A DNA stretch of 35,721 nt from Acidiferrobacteraceae bacterium (GTDB lineage: Bacteria; Pseudomonadota; Gammaproteobacteria; Arenicellales; UBA868). Position numbers and translations under genes: made by a program. Below the pieces are notes generated by a model. The model had not been told where the DNA came from, made no database searches, and saw nothing but the letters and a program-made list of their open reading frames with translations. Of the stretch, positions 7,516-16,492 are shown one piece after another. Positions within the stretch are counted from its first letter, which is position 1, and each line of letters opens with the position of its first letter. Location of the stretch: positions 1 to 35,721 of the forward strand of contig JABINT010000185.1 in assembly GCA_018698075.1 (NCBI GenBank). The letters are read 5' to 3'.

Positions 7516-9012
7516 ATGCTTAAGATCGAATTCGAGACACCGCCCCTGGGTGAGCTGCTGGTAACGCCCCCAGTCCAACCCGATGCCATGGCCCACAGCC
7601 GACCCTTTGTGGCTAAGCCGGAACACCAGCAGGGTCTGGGTTTTCCAGGCGAATTGGTCGATAACTGGCAGGACGTGGCTCTGGAAAAAATGGATGAGTT
7701 ATTGGGCAAGTACCGCTCACTGCCGGTCTTTCTCGACTCCTGTGTTAAGTGCGGCGCGTGTACTGATAAGTGCCACTACTATCTTGGCACCGGTGATCCC
7801 AAGAATATGCCGGTGGCCCGCCAGGATCTGTTACGCAAAGTCTATCGACGCTATTTCACGCTGGCTGGGAAATGGTTTCCTCGCCTGGTAGGCGCGGTGG
7901 AGCTGAGTGAGGACGTGATCAACGATTGGTATAGCTACTACCACCAGTGCTCTGAATGCCGGCGTTGCTCAGTGTATTGCCCGTTTGGCATTGATACCGC
8001 CGAGATCACCATGGCCGGGCGAGAGATTCTGGCATCGATCGGTGTGGGTCAGAAATACTCCAATGAAATCATTGGCAAAGTTCATATCATTGGCAACAAC
8101 CTCGGTCTTCCCGAGCCTGCCCTGGCAAATACCCTGGAAGGTCTGGAAGAGGAAGTTGAAGAAGACATCAATGTGCCAGTCAAATTTCCACTGGATCAGC
8201 ACGGCGCAGAGGTGTTGTTAGTGACACCATCGGCGGATTTTTTTGCCGAGCCACACGTAGACGGCCTGATTGGTTATGCCAAGGTGTTTCACCAAGCCGG
8301 TATCAGCTGGACCTTGAGCTCATACGCCTCGGAAGCGGCCAATTTTGGTATCTTTATCGGCAATTACGAGAATATGCAAAAAGTCGCGCAGCGTATTCGT
8401 CAAGCGGCCATTGATCTGGGCGTAAAGCGTATTGTCGTTGGCGAGTGTGGCCACGCATGGCGGGTGGCCTACAGTTTCTGGAACACTTTGATCGGGCCTT
8501 TTGATTTTTTGGATCCTGCGTACCCGGCGCCTCAACATATCTGCGAATTCACATACGACCTGCTACAGGGTGGTGCTTTGAAGCTGGATACTGAGGCGAA
8601 TGACGATAAGGTGGTTACCTTTCATGACTCGTGTAATGTCTCGCGAGGCTCGCGCTTAGGGAATGTTCCCGGAGGCCAGTTCACGATTCCGCGCGAGTTG
8701 ATCCGCTCCGCTTGCAGCCATTTTGTGGACATGGCGCCAGAGACGATTCACGAGCATACCTTTTGTTGCGGTGGCGGCGGTGGGTTGTTGACTGATGATC
8801 TTATTGAGCTGCGCGTGAAAGGAGCGCTACCTCGAGCTCAGGCGCTACAGCAGGTGATCGAGCAACATGGCGTCACTCATATGGCCGCGATCTGCGCGAT
8901 TTGTAAGAGCCAGTTCAGCAAGGTATTACCTTATTACGGCATGGAAATGGACATGATTATCAGCGTACACCAGTTGATTGGTGACGCACTGGTATTCGAC
9001 AGCGAACACTGA
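7516..9012 (+). CDS. dsrK: HdrD-like iron-sulfur subunit DsrK
   Basis: DsrK is the cytoplasmic catalytic subunit of DsrMKJOP, related to HdrD of heterodisulfide reductase, and is thought to act on DsrC disulfide or trisulfide. The 498-residue protein has two [4Fe-4S] motifs, C76/C79/C82/C86 (CVKCGACTDKC) and C145/C148/C151/C155 (CSECRRCSVYC). It also has the CCG-domain cysteines at C311, C373 and CCG 417-419 (CCGGGGG), which in this family bind a special [4Fe-4S] centre. There is no membrane segment, consistent with docking on DsrM. The neighbouring dsrM supplies the quinone link. Confidence 0.96.
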   Translation: MLKIEFETPPLGELLVTPPVQPDAMAHSRPFVAKPEHQQGLGFPGELVDNWQDVALEKMDELLGKYRSLPVFLDSCVKCGACTDKCHYYLGTGDPKNMPVARQDLLRKVYRRYFTLAGKWFPRLVGAVELSEDVINDWYSYYHQCSECRRCSVYCPFGIDTAEITMAGREILASIGVGQKYSNEIIGKVHIIGNNLGLPEPALANTLEGLEEEVEEDINVPVKFPLDQHGAEVLLVTPSADFFAEPHVDGLIGYAKVFHQAGISWTLSSYASEAANFGIFIGNYENMQKVAQRIRQAAIDLGVKRIVVGECGHAWRVAYSFWNTLIGPFDFLDPAYPAPQHICEFTYDLLQGGALKLDTEANDDKVVTFHDSCNVSRGSRLGNVPGGQFTIPRELIRSACSHFVDMAPETIHEHTFCCGGGGGLLTDDLIELRVKGALPRAQALQQVIEQHGVTHMAAICAICKSQFSKVLPYYGMEMDMIISVHQLIGDALVFDSEH

Positions 9013-9059
9013 GTATCCGGCAACGAGTGGGCACGATAAACAATCAGAGGAATTTTGCA

Positions 9060-11009
9060 ATGGCAGCTTCCGAAGAACACACCGCGAATCCGACTTTTCT
9101 AAAGTATGAAGAGGGAGATTACGAGTGGCAGGACTTCAAGGAAAACATTTTTGATGCGGATCACTCGCACAAGTGTCCCACCTATGTTCATCGCACGCCG
9201 CCGTGCCAGGGCAGTTGTCCCTCGGGCGAGGATATCCGCGGCTGGCTGCAGATTGTTCGTGGTATGGAACCGCCCCTTAAGGATATGACATGGCAGGAAT
9301 ATGCGTTTCGCCGAGCCACCGAGGCCAACCCCTTTCCCGCCATGATGGGGCGGGTATGTCCGGCGCCCTGCGAAGACGGTTGTAACCGCAACAACGTTGA
9401 TGATTTTGTCGGTATTAACTCGGTGGAGCAATTCATCGGTGATACCGCGTTTTCTGAAGGTTACCGGTTTGAGAGCCCTCCACCGGTGGGTGGCAAGCGT
9501 GTCGCCATCGTCGGCGGAGGCCCTGCGGGACTCGCCGGGGCTTACCAGTTGCGCCGCAAGGGTTACAGCGCCACTATTTTTGAATTCCAAGAACAGCTCG
9601 GTGGCATGTTCCGTTACGGCATCCCCGGTTACCGCACGCCACGCGAACGACTTGATCGGGAAATTGAACGCATTATCGAACTAGGAGATATCGAAGTGCG
9701 CACCGGGGTGCGCATTGGCAAGGATATCTCGATTGCCGAGCTCGAGGCCGATTACGATGCGATCCTGTGGGCGATTGGCTGTCAGACCGGTCGTGATCTG
9801 CCGGTTGAAGGCTGGGCTGATACGCCTAACTGCGTTTCCGGTGTGGCATTTTTGGACGCGTTTAACAAGGGCACCATGAAGGTAACTGCTGAAAAGGTGC
9901 TTTGTATTGGTGGTGGCGATACATCCATCGACGTCGTTTCAGTGGCACGACGCCTGGGCAAGATTGACCAGATTCATGCGAAAGACCGCCCCGAAGAAGT
10001 AATCGGCGGTTACGCCGCACATGATGCGGCCATGGCTGCGGTTCGCGAGGGTGCACAGGTCACGCTCACGGCGTTGTTTGAGCGCCCTAAGATGACCGCG
10101 ACCGACGAAGAAGTCGACGATGCGCTGACCGAGGGCGTGACTATTCTTAATGGTGTAATGCCAGTCGCTTTGATCAAGGATAGCTCAGGTCGCGCCACCA
10201 GCTTGCGCCTGGCCAAATGCAGTGTTAACGAAAAGGGGGTACCGACACCCCTTGAGGGAACAGAGTTTGAGGTGGAGGCGGATCTGATCGTTTCTGCCAT
10301 CGGCCAATCCGGGGATCTCAACGGCATTGAAGAGATGGGTAACCAGAGGAACTTCATCGATGCTGATCGGTATTTTCAGGTGCCGGATCGGCCCGGACAT
10401 TTTGTAGCCGGGGACATTGTTCGTCCGCACCTGTTGACTACGGCCATTGGACAAGCCTCTATTGCGTCGGAGAGTATTGATCATTATTTACAGGCGCGCG
10501 ATGCGGCCCGGCGACCCAAAGTAGATGTGCACCATTTCAATCTGTTGTCCAAGCTCAATGAACAATCGTTGGCGCCGACAGCATACGATCACACCCAGGC
10601 CTGGGGTACCGCAGACGCAAATTTCGCAGTACATAACTACGAAGATCGTTCAGCACACGAAATCATTGCAGCCGATAAACTTTTCCTGGGACATTTTGAG
10701 CAGACTCCGCGCTACCTTCGTGAAGCGACCGTTCCCGACGCTGAAGAGGTGTTGGGGCATTTCGAAGAACGCCACCATGGCCTGGTTGATGAGGCTGCCC
10801 GCGCCGAAGCTGAACGCTGCATGAGTTGTGGTTTATGTTTTGAGTGCAACAACTGCGTGATCTTCTGCCCCCAGGATGCGGTATTTCGGGTCAACAAAGA
10901 CCAGTCCACCACGGGGCGTTATGTCGATACCGACTACGACAAATGCATAGGTTGCCATATCTGCGCCGATGTCTGTCCGAGCGGGTACATCGACATGGGG
11001 ATGGGCTAA
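9060..11009 (+). CDS. dsrL: DsrL, NAD(P)-linked iron-sulfur flavoprotein
   Basis: DsrL is a glutamate-synthase-small-subunit-like oxidoreductase that exchanges electrons between DsrAB and NAD(P). It is needed for sulfur oxidation. With the chosen ATG the product is 649 residues. N-terminal cysteine motifs lie at about 39-53 and 100-108, followed by an FAD fold (VAIVGGGPAGLAG, about 148-160) and a pyridine-nucleotide fold (VLCIGGGDTSIDVV). Two C-terminal [4Fe-4S] motifs follow (CMSCGLCFECNNC and CIGCHICADVC). The start at 9060 is preferred over an in-frame GTG at 9027 because CAGAGGA precedes it at good distance. A position between dsrK and dsrJ is the usual one in sulfur oxidisers. Confidence 0.96.
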   Translation: MAASEEHTANPTFLKYEEGDYEWQDFKENIFDADHSHKCPTYVHRTPPCQGSCPSGEDIRGWLQIVRGMEPPLKDMTWQEYAFRRATEANPFPAMMGRVCPAPCEDGCNRNNVDDFVGINSVEQFIGDTAFSEGYRFESPPPVGGKRVAIVGGGPAGLAGAYQLRRKGYSATIFEFQEQLGGMFRYGIPGYRTPRERLDREIERIIELGDIEVRTGVRIGKDISIAELEADYDAILWAIGCQTGRDLPVEGWADTPNCVSGVAFLDAFNKGTMKVTAEKVLCIGGGDTSIDVVSVARRLGKIDQIHAKDRPEEVIGGYAAHDAAMAAVREGAQVTLTALFERPKMTATDEEVDDALTEGVTILNGVMPVALIKDSSGRATSLRLAKCSVNEKGVPTPLEGTEFEVEADLIVSAIGQSGDLNGIEEMGNQRNFIDADRYFQVPDRPGHFVAGDIVRPHLLTTAIGQASIASESIDHYLQARDAARRPKVDVHHFNLLSKLNEQSLAPTAYDHTQAWGTADANFAVHNYEDRSAHEIIAADKLFLGHFEQTPRYLREATVPDAEEVLGHFEERHHGLVDEAARAEAERCMSCGLCFECNNCVIFCPQDAVFRVNKDQSTTGRYVDTDYDKCIGCHICADVCPSGYIDMGMG

Positions 11010-11023
11010 TAAAGCTAACCACT

Positions 11024-11452
11024 ATGATCTGGAGCGGTTTATTCGAGCACTGGTCCAAGCGCCGAAGTTGTGCCATACGGACAGGCGTGATCACTGTAGG
11101 CCTGGTGGCGGGCATGGCTTTGAGCGGAGCCTATGCACAAGTCAGCCAGCCGGTATTTCCCAGTGCACGTGGCGAACAATGCGTCGAGCCGGTAGATGTC
11201 ATGCGGCGGGATCACTTCGAATTTCTCAAACACCAGCGCGACAAAACCGTGCACGAGGGTATTCGCACCCCGCGGCACAGCCTGGCGGGATGCATTGATT
11301 GTCACGCAGACAAGGACGCACAGGGTCGATTCGTACCGGTGAACGCAAAGGGGCAGTTCTGCCAGAGCTGTCATGTCTATGCGGCAGTGAAGATAGACTG
11401 CTTTAGCTGTCACGCGGCCCGGCCGTCCGAGCGCGTCAGCCAGTCACCCTGA
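11024..11452 (+). CDS. dsrJ: Periplasmic triheme cytochrome DsrJ
   Basis: DsrJ is the periplasmic c-type cytochrome of DsrMKJOP. The 142-residue product has an uncleaved or cleavable N-terminal hydrophobic segment (about 18-38, ending SGAYAQ) and exactly three CxxCH haem sites at 90-94, 113-117 and 126-130. Cys53 in GEQCVEP matches the position of the unusual cysteine haem ligand described for DsrJ of purple sulfur bacteria. The ATG at 11024 lies 14 bp behind dsrL; an upstream in-frame start would lie inside dsrL. No good ribosome-binding site is visible, so coupling to dsrL is likely. Confidence 0.95.
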   Translation: MIWSGLFEHWSKRRSCAIRTGVITVGLVAGMALSGAYAQVSQPVFPSARGEQCVEPVDVMRRDHFEFLKHQRDKTVHEGIRTPRHSLAGCIDCHADKDAQGRFVPVNAKGQFCQSCHVYAAVKIDCFSCHAARPSERVSQSP

Positions 11453-11462
11453 ACCAATCGTT

Positions 11463-12212
11463 ATGGACATGAAAGATTCCAGCCCTGCCAGTGCACGCCG
11501 GACGTTCTTCACCCAGGCCAGTGCTGGTGTTGCCTTATTGGCGTTGGCGCCCGGGGTACGTCTGGTGGACTTGGCATTGGCTCGCGTGCAAGACGAGCCG
11601 GCCAGTGCCACTCAGCGCTGGGGCCTGCTGGTCGATGTAGATCGTTGTGTCAGCGGTTGTGATGCCTGTGTCTCAGCCTGCGATACCGAACACGGCCTCG
11701 ATGGCAACGAGCGGCCGCAGACCGATGCCCAGTGGATACGTAAAGTGGATCTCGTAGACAACAATACTGAGCACCAGCTGTCACTGCCCGTAATGTGTCA
11801 ACATTGTGAAGAACCGCCTTGTGTCGATGTTTGCCCCACCGGAGCATCGTTCCGCCGGGCAGATGGCATCGTGTTAGTGGACAAGCATACTTGCATCGGT
11901 TGCCGGTACTGCATGATGGCTTGCCCGTACAAGGCGCGCTCTTTCATTCACGAGGATCTTACCGGACAGAAAACCCACGCTCCACGCGGCAAGGGCACAG
12001 TGGAAAGCTGCACGCTCTGCGTTCATCGGGTGGATCGCGGCGAGTCGCCTGCCTGTGTTGAGGCCTGTACCGATGCCGGCCACGAGGCCCTGGTTTTTGG
12101 CGACATTAATGATCGCAACGATCCCTTGGCCACGCAACTCGCTGAGACGACAACCCGTGAACTTCGCGCAGACCTGAAACTCAATACCGCGGTGCGCTAC
12201 CGCGGCCTGTAA
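11463..12212 (+). CDS. dsrO: Periplasmic iron-sulfur protein DsrO (Tat substrate)
   Basis: DsrO is the periplasmic ferredoxin-like subunit that passes electrons between DsrJ and DsrP. The 249-residue protein begins with a twin-arginine signal (ARRTFFTQAS at 11-20, followed by a hydrophobic stretch ending near 40). Four cysteine clusters follow: CVSGCDACVSAC, CQHCEEPPCVDVC, CIGCRYCMMACP and CTLCVHRVDRGESPACVEAC. This is the arrangement of NrfC/HybA-like proteins with up to four [4Fe-4S] centres. It is 10 bp from dsrJ and 5 bp from dsrP, as expected for a stoichiometric complex. Confidence 0.96.
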   Translation: MDMKDSSPASARRTFFTQASAGVALLALAPGVRLVDLALARVQDEPASATQRWGLLVDVDRCVSGCDACVSACDTEHGLDGNERPQTDAQWIRKVDLVDNNTEHQLSLPVMCQHCEEPPCVDVCPTGASFRRADGIVLVDKHTCIGCRYCMMACPYKARSFIHEDLTGQKTHAPRGKGTVESCTLCVHRVDRGESPACVEACTDAGHEALVFGDINDRNDPLATQLAETTTRELRADLKLNTAVRYRGL

Positions 12213-12217
12213 GCATA

Positions 12218-13405
12218 ATGAAGATCGCCTATTTTCAGAGCGTCAGCAGTAGCCGCGGTTATTGGCTGATATCAGCGATTGCCGGGGTGGTCACACTGGC
12301 CGGACTGCTCGGCGCCCATCACATGGAAAACGCGGGCCACTGGGTGACCGGCATGAGCAACCAGGTTGTCTGGGGTGTCCCCCATGTTTTTGCGATTTTC
12401 CTTATTGTCGCCGCGTCCGGTGCGCTTAATACCGCCTCGATCGCATCGGTCTTTGGGCGCGACGATTACAAGCCCCTGGCACGTCTGTCTGCACTGTTGG
12501 CTATCGCCTTGCTGTCGGGAGGGCTCGCGGTGCTGGTGCTCGATCTGGGTCGGCCGGATCGGTTGATTGTGGCTATGACCCACTACAACTTTAAGTCTAT
12601 TTTTGCCTGGAATATCTTTCTTTATATCGGTTTCATGTTTATCGTTGGAATCTACCTGTGGATGATGTTTGAGCCGCGCATGAATCGCTTTAGCGCGCGG
12701 GTGGGCACAGCAGCGTTTATCTGGCGTCTCGTGCTTACCACTGGCACAGGCTCTATTTTTGGTTTCCTGGTCGCACGTGAGGCTTTCGACAGCGCGGTCA
12801 TGGCGCCGCTTTTTGTCGTGATGTCACTGTCATTTGGCACGGCGTTGACGCTGCTGATCGGCATGCTGATCTTTTGGATCAACGGCGCGGCCATAGATCC
12901 AGCGCTGGCGCAAAAACTGCGCCGATTGCTGGGCTTTTTTGTGATCGGCGTGGCTTACCTGGTCGCGGTAGATCATTTGACCAGGCTGTACGTGACCGGC
13001 CACCACCAGCTGGAGCGGTTCATCCTGGTCGATGGGGGAATCTACACTTTGTTGTTCTGGGGAGTACAGATTCTGCTAGGCACTGTGGTGCCGGCTATCT
13101 TGCTGCTGCTGCCGCGTTTTTGCCAGCGCGGTTATCTCATTACTGCCGCTTTGCTGGTCGTTGTGGGCGCCCTGGCCCAGGTGTACGTGTTGATTATTGG
13201 TGGCCAGGTTTTCCCCCTGGAACTTTTTCCGGGTTACTCGGTTACCAGTACATTTTACGATGGCGTTATTGCCCACTACACGCCATCGCTGGCCGAACTC
13301 GCACTTGGTATGGGCGGGATGGGATTAGCAGTGCTGGTCACCCTGATCGGGGTTCGTATATTGCCGTTTGTACCGGTCCAGATGGCTGGCGAAAACCAGG
13401 ACTAG
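12218..13405 (+). CDS. dsrP: NrfD-like membrane subunit DsrP
   Basis: DsrP is the NrfD/PsrC-type integral membrane subunit that connects DsrO to the quinone pool. The 395-residue protein is hydrophobic throughout, with about ten predicted helices. The first lies near residues 16-34 and the last near 360-385. A charged loop around 88-112 (LDLGRPDRL) is typical of NrfD proteins. No haem or iron-sulfur motif is present, as expected for the family. It closes the MKLJOP block before dsrN. Confidence 0.95.
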   Translation: MKIAYFQSVSSSRGYWLISAIAGVVTLAGLLGAHHMENAGHWVTGMSNQVVWGVPHVFAIFLIVAASGALNTASIASVFGRDDYKPLARLSALLAIALLSGGLAVLVLDLGRPDRLIVAMTHYNFKSIFAWNIFLYIGFMFIVGIYLWMMFEPRMNRFSARVGTAAFIWRLVLTTGTGSIFGFLVAREAFDSAVMAPLFVVMSLSFGTALTLLIGMLIFWINGAAIDPALAQKLRRLLGFFVIGVAYLVAVDHLTRLYVTGHHQLERFILVDGGIYTLLFWGVQILLGTVVPAILLLLPRFCQRGYLITAALLVVVGALAQVYVLIIGGQVFPLELFPGYSVTSTFYDGVIAHYTPSLAELALGMGGMGLAVLVTLIGVRILPFVPVQMAGENQD

Positions 13406-13460
13406 CCTGCCCCGCTGCCCGCTTTTGCAGCGTCCTGCAGGTATCGACTGACTTTGACCC

Positions 13461-14843
13461 TTGAACCGCCTACTTCTTTCTGCCGCACATAAATCCTCAG
13501 GCAAGACCCTGGTGAGTATTGGTCTTTGTGCGGCGTACCGGCGTCGTGGGCTGAGCGTATCGACCTTCAAGAAAGGGCCTGACTATATTGATCCACTGTG
13601 GCTGGCTCGGGCGAGCGCACGGCCTTGTTGGAACCTTGATTTTTTCACCATGGGTGAGAGAGAGATCCGGTCGTGTTTCCAGGCGCACCAGCATGATGCT
13701 GACATCGTGCTGGTCGAAGGCAACAAGGGCTTGCACGATGGGCTGGATGTAAAGGGCACTGACAGTAACGCCGCACTGGCCACTTTGCTGGACTTGCCGG
13801 TGATACTGATACTGGATGTCACTGGCATTACCCGCGGGGTGGCGCCGTTGCTGACGGGCTATACCCAGTTCGACCCCGATGTACGGATTGGTGGGGTTAT
13901 CCTCAACCGGGTGGCCGGATCACGCCAGGAGCACAAGCTGCGCGCTGCGATCGAGTACTACACTGATCTGCCGGTATTGGGTGCAATCGGTCGCACACCA
14001 AAGTTTGTGATCGATGAGCGTCACTTGGGTCTGGTACCTGGGAACGAGGATTGCGAGGCGGCATCGCGTATCGAGCAGATAGCAGACGTGGTTGAAAACG
14101 ACGTTGCCTTAGATGCCCTGTTGGCATTGACCGATGCGCCTTCCAGATCTCCAGGCCCAGCGAAGGTTTCTCCACCGAACCGCGTGACTCGTGGCCGCCC
14201 GATACGTATCGGCATCGCCCGTGATCGGGCATTTGGTTTTTACTACCCGGACGACCTTAGCGCTTTTGAGCGGGCCGGCGCCGAGTTAGTACCCTTTGAC
14301 ACCCTCAATGATGCCCGCTTACCACCGGTAGACGGGCTGTTCATCGGCGGCGGGTTTCCTGAGTGCTTTATTGAGGCTCTGTCGGCCAATACCCACCTGC
14401 GCGATGCCATTCGCGCCTTTATAGAAGGTGGTGGCCCAGCGTACGCCGAATGCGGAGGTCTGATGTATCTGACCCGCTCTATCAGTTGGCAGGGCGTATG
14501 CAAACCGATGGTAGGTGTGATTCCAGCCGACACGCAGGTTGGGCAAAGGCCGGTAGGGCGGGGCTACATGCAGTTTCGGGCCTTAGCCGAGCATCCCTGG
14601 CCGATGGCAGCAGGCGCACCGGACAAAATCTACAACGCACACGAGTTTCACTACTCCCACCTGGAAGGCCTCCCTGAGAGCACGAGTACAGTATTGTCCG
14701 TCGAGCGAGGCTATGGCCTGGACGGCGTTCGTGATGGCATCCACATTCACAATCTGCTGGCGACGTACGTCCATCAGCGCCACGTTCAGGCCAATCCATG
14801 GGTTGATGCCTTTAGTGCGTTTGTTCGCGCGCAGCGCACCTGA
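13461..14843 (+). CDS. dsrN: Siroheme amidase DsrN (cobyrinate a,c-diamide synthase family; TTG start)
   Basis: DsrN is a CbiA-like glutamine-dependent amidotransferase that makes siroheme amide for DsrAB. The 460-residue protein has the ATP-binding loop at the N-terminus (AHKSSGKT, 9-16), and EGNKGLHDGLD and KGTDSNAALA further in. A C-terminal class-I-like glutaminase domain has the nucleophile in AECGGLMYL near residue 333. The proposed start is TTG at 13461, placing MNRLLLSAAHKSSGKT in register with the family; no ATG lies close by. CbiA of cobalamin synthesis is the alternative, but the dsr context and absence of other cob genes favour DsrN. Confidence 0.93.
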   Translation: MNRLLLSAAHKSSGKTLVSIGLCAAYRRRGLSVSTFKKGPDYIDPLWLARASARPCWNLDFFTMGEREIRSCFQAHQHDADIVLVEGNKGLHDGLDVKGTDSNAALATLLDLPVILILDVTGITRGVAPLLTGYTQFDPDVRIGGVILNRVAGSRQEHKLRAAIEYYTDLPVLGAIGRTPKFVIDERHLGLVPGNEDCEAASRIEQIADVVENDVALDALLALTDAPSRSPGPAKVSPPNRVTRGRPIRIGIARDRAFGFYYPDDLSAFERAGAELVPFDTLNDARLPPVDGLFIGGGFPECFIEALSANTHLRDAIRAFIEGGGPAYAECGGLMYLTRSISWQGVCKPMVGVIPADTQVGQRPVGRGYMQFRALAEHPWPMAAGAPDKIYNAHEFHYSHLEGLPESTSTVLSVERGYGLDGVRDGIHIHNLLATYVHQRHVQANPWVDAFSAFVRAQRT

Positions 14844-14898
14844 AAATCCTGCAGCCCACCAAAATTAACACGATATTAACTGGAGACACCGGACAAAT

Positions 14899-15219
14899 AT
14901 GTTGTTGCGTATAACGGAAAAGGCTGCAAAACAGATTCTTGTTTCAGCAAACAGCAGTGCTATGCAGAACCTGGCACTGCGCATTGCTGGCCTGCGTGTG
15001 GCCGATGGGTCGATCGAGTACGCGATGGGTTTTGATGAGCCAGCGGAAAATGACACCCGCTTCACTCAGCACGAGGTAGATATTCTGATAGCACCGACCA
15101 GCACGGAACTGCTTAGCGGCGCTGTGCTTGATTTTGACACGCCAGAAAATGAGACTGAGCCGCAGTTTATCTTCCTCAACCCAAACGACCCACTGTTTGA
15201 GCCGCCTGAGTCAGACTAG
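14899..15219 (+). CDS. dsrR: IscA-like protein without cysteines, DsrR
   Basis: DsrR resembles A-type iron-sulfur carriers (IscA) but lacks the three conserved cysteines; this 106-residue product contains none. The N-terminus MLLRITEKAAKQILVSA and the LALRIAGLRVADGSIEYAMGF segment follow the IscA pattern. In Allochromatium the protein is reported to affect dsr expression after transcription rather than to carry clusters. An acidic tail (PPESD) ends it. It is the last recognised dsr gene here. A purine-rich ACTGGAGACACC upstream can be its ribosome-binding site. Confidence 0.92.
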   Translation: MLLRITEKAAKQILVSANSSAMQNLALRIAGLRVADGSIEYAMGFDEPAENDTRFTQHEVDILIAPTSTELLSGAVLDFDTPENETEPQFIFLNPNDPLFEPPESD

Positions 15220-15247
15220 AAAGTGGTCAATGACATTGTGGCGGGTC

Positions 15248-15328
15248 GTAGCTGCTCCTATACTTGTGTGTCGTGTACATATTCCCGTCCTTAACTTGCA
15301 AGCCCGGCAATGGAGACACAGGAGCTAC
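15248..15328 (+). repeat. Interrupted inverted repeat between dsrR and the kinase gene
   Basis: GTAGCT (15248-15253) pairs with AGCTAC (15323-15328), CCT (15257-15259) with AGG (15320-15322), and GTGT (15266-15269) with ACAC (15316-15319). The stem is imperfect and the loop long, and no U-run follows. It might mark the end of the dsr transcript but is weak evidence. Confidence 0.3.
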
Positions 15329-15364
15329 CTGCGCCAGGCGTTGGCTTTGTAGCGAAATGATGCC

Positions 15365-16492
15365 GTGGATATAGCCGGCCCATCGAACGACCCACGTGCT
15401 GACCCTGGGGTGCCTTTAGGTACAACTCCATCTGCCAGTTCTCTGCCGCCCACAGGACGAGCTTTGCAACAGCGCTTTCAATGGTTGGCTGCCTTAATTC
15501 TGTTTCTGGCCATGGCAGCAACTGCGCTCGCATTGATACTCAGTATTCGCCCCGCCGCCCCCGGTCAGTTGGGTGCCTGGCTTGCGGCGACGTCCGTGGT
15601 TCTACTGGTGAGTCTTGGAGTTTTGCTGGCGCGGATACGTCAGTGGTTACTATGGCCGTTGCTACAGGTACGGCTTTGGGCATCTGAGATTCGCCAGGGC
15701 GACTTTTCTTCACGGCTGCAGTTATCCGACCCCGAAGCCATGAGTGGCCTGGGTGAGGACATCAACCGGCTCGCCGAGTGGCTGGAATCTCTGGCGCATG
15801 AGCGCGAGCATGAGTTACAGGCGCAACGGGATCGCCTGGAGGAGCGCGCGCAACTTGCCAATGAGTTACATGATTCTCTGGCCCAGACATTGGCCAGTTT
15901 AAGATTCCAGGTTCGTGTGCTTGACGATACTTTGCGCCAGGACAATGAATCGGCAGTATGGCAGGAGATGGAACGTATCCAGGGCAGCCTGGACGAGGCC
16001 AACGTCGAGTTGCGCGAGCTGATCGCGCATTTTCGGGCCCCCGTCTCCAAGCATGGGCTGATGCCCGGTATCCGTAAGTTGCTGTCACGTTTTCGCAAGG
16101 AAACCGGGACCGAGGCCGTTTTACAAAATCAGGCGCCTGATGTGGAACTTGGCGCCGAAGAAGAAAACCAGGTGTTGCGTATCGTCCAGGAGGCTTTGAC
16201 CAATGCCCGCAAGCACAGCCGGGCCAACATGGTTCGGGTGTTGCTGAGCGAGGACAACGCGGGTCGTTTTCGGGTGATTATCGAAGATGATGGCATCGGG
16301 TTTACACCAGGGGCCGAGGATCGCGACACAGACCGTCATTTCGGACTGGCAATCATGCGCGAACGTGCAGAGGCGGTGGGGGCCGCTCTTGGTGTCGAGA
16401 GTGAACCGGGAGAGGGCACCCGCGTGGTTGTGGAACTGTCCCTGAAGGATACTGTTGCCGATGGGCTTGAGACGAAAGCAGGAGTCTTATGA
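15365..16492 (+). CDS. NarX/DegS-type sensor histidine kinase
   Basis: The 375-residue protein has two close membrane helices (about 38-60 and 70-90), a HAMP-like linker (about 92-145), a HisKA_3 dimerisation domain with the phospho-acceptor in NELHDSLAQ (His169), and a HATPase_c domain (EALTNARKHS, DDGIGF, RERAEAVG). Only about ten residues separate the two helices, so there is no periplasmic sensory domain of NarX type. The signal may be sensed in the membrane, by the N-terminal 35 residues, or through a partner. The start is a GTG at 15365. It overlaps the response regulator by 4 bp. The dsr operon ends 145 bp upstream, so a role in sulfur or electron-acceptor control is plausible but unproven. 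Confidence 0.9.
   Translation: MDIAGPSNDPRADPGVPLGTTPSASSLPPTGRALQQRFQWLAALILFLAMAATALALILSIRPAAPGQLGAWLAATSVVLLVSLGVLLARIRQWLLWPLLQVRLWASEIRQGDFSSRLQLSDPEAMSGLGEDINRLAEWLESLAHEREHELQAQRDRLEERAQLANELHDSLAQTLASLRFQVRVLDDTLRQDNESAVWQEMERIQGSLDEANVELRELIAHFRAPVSKHGLMPGIRKLLSRFRKETGTEAVLQNQAPDVELGAEEENQVLRIVQEALTNARKHSRANMVRVLLSEDNAGRFRVIIEDDGIGFTPGAEDRDTDRHFGLAIMRERAEAVGAALGVESEPGEGTRVVVELSLKDTVADGLETKAGVL

Noticed and set aside
9027-9059. GTG start adding 11 residues to DsrL
   Set aside because: The ATG at 9060 has a clear CAGAGGA site, which itself lies inside the extension.
15220-15364. A missing dsrS gene between dsrR and the kinase
   Set aside because: The gap is 145 bp and contains no open frame of adequate length.
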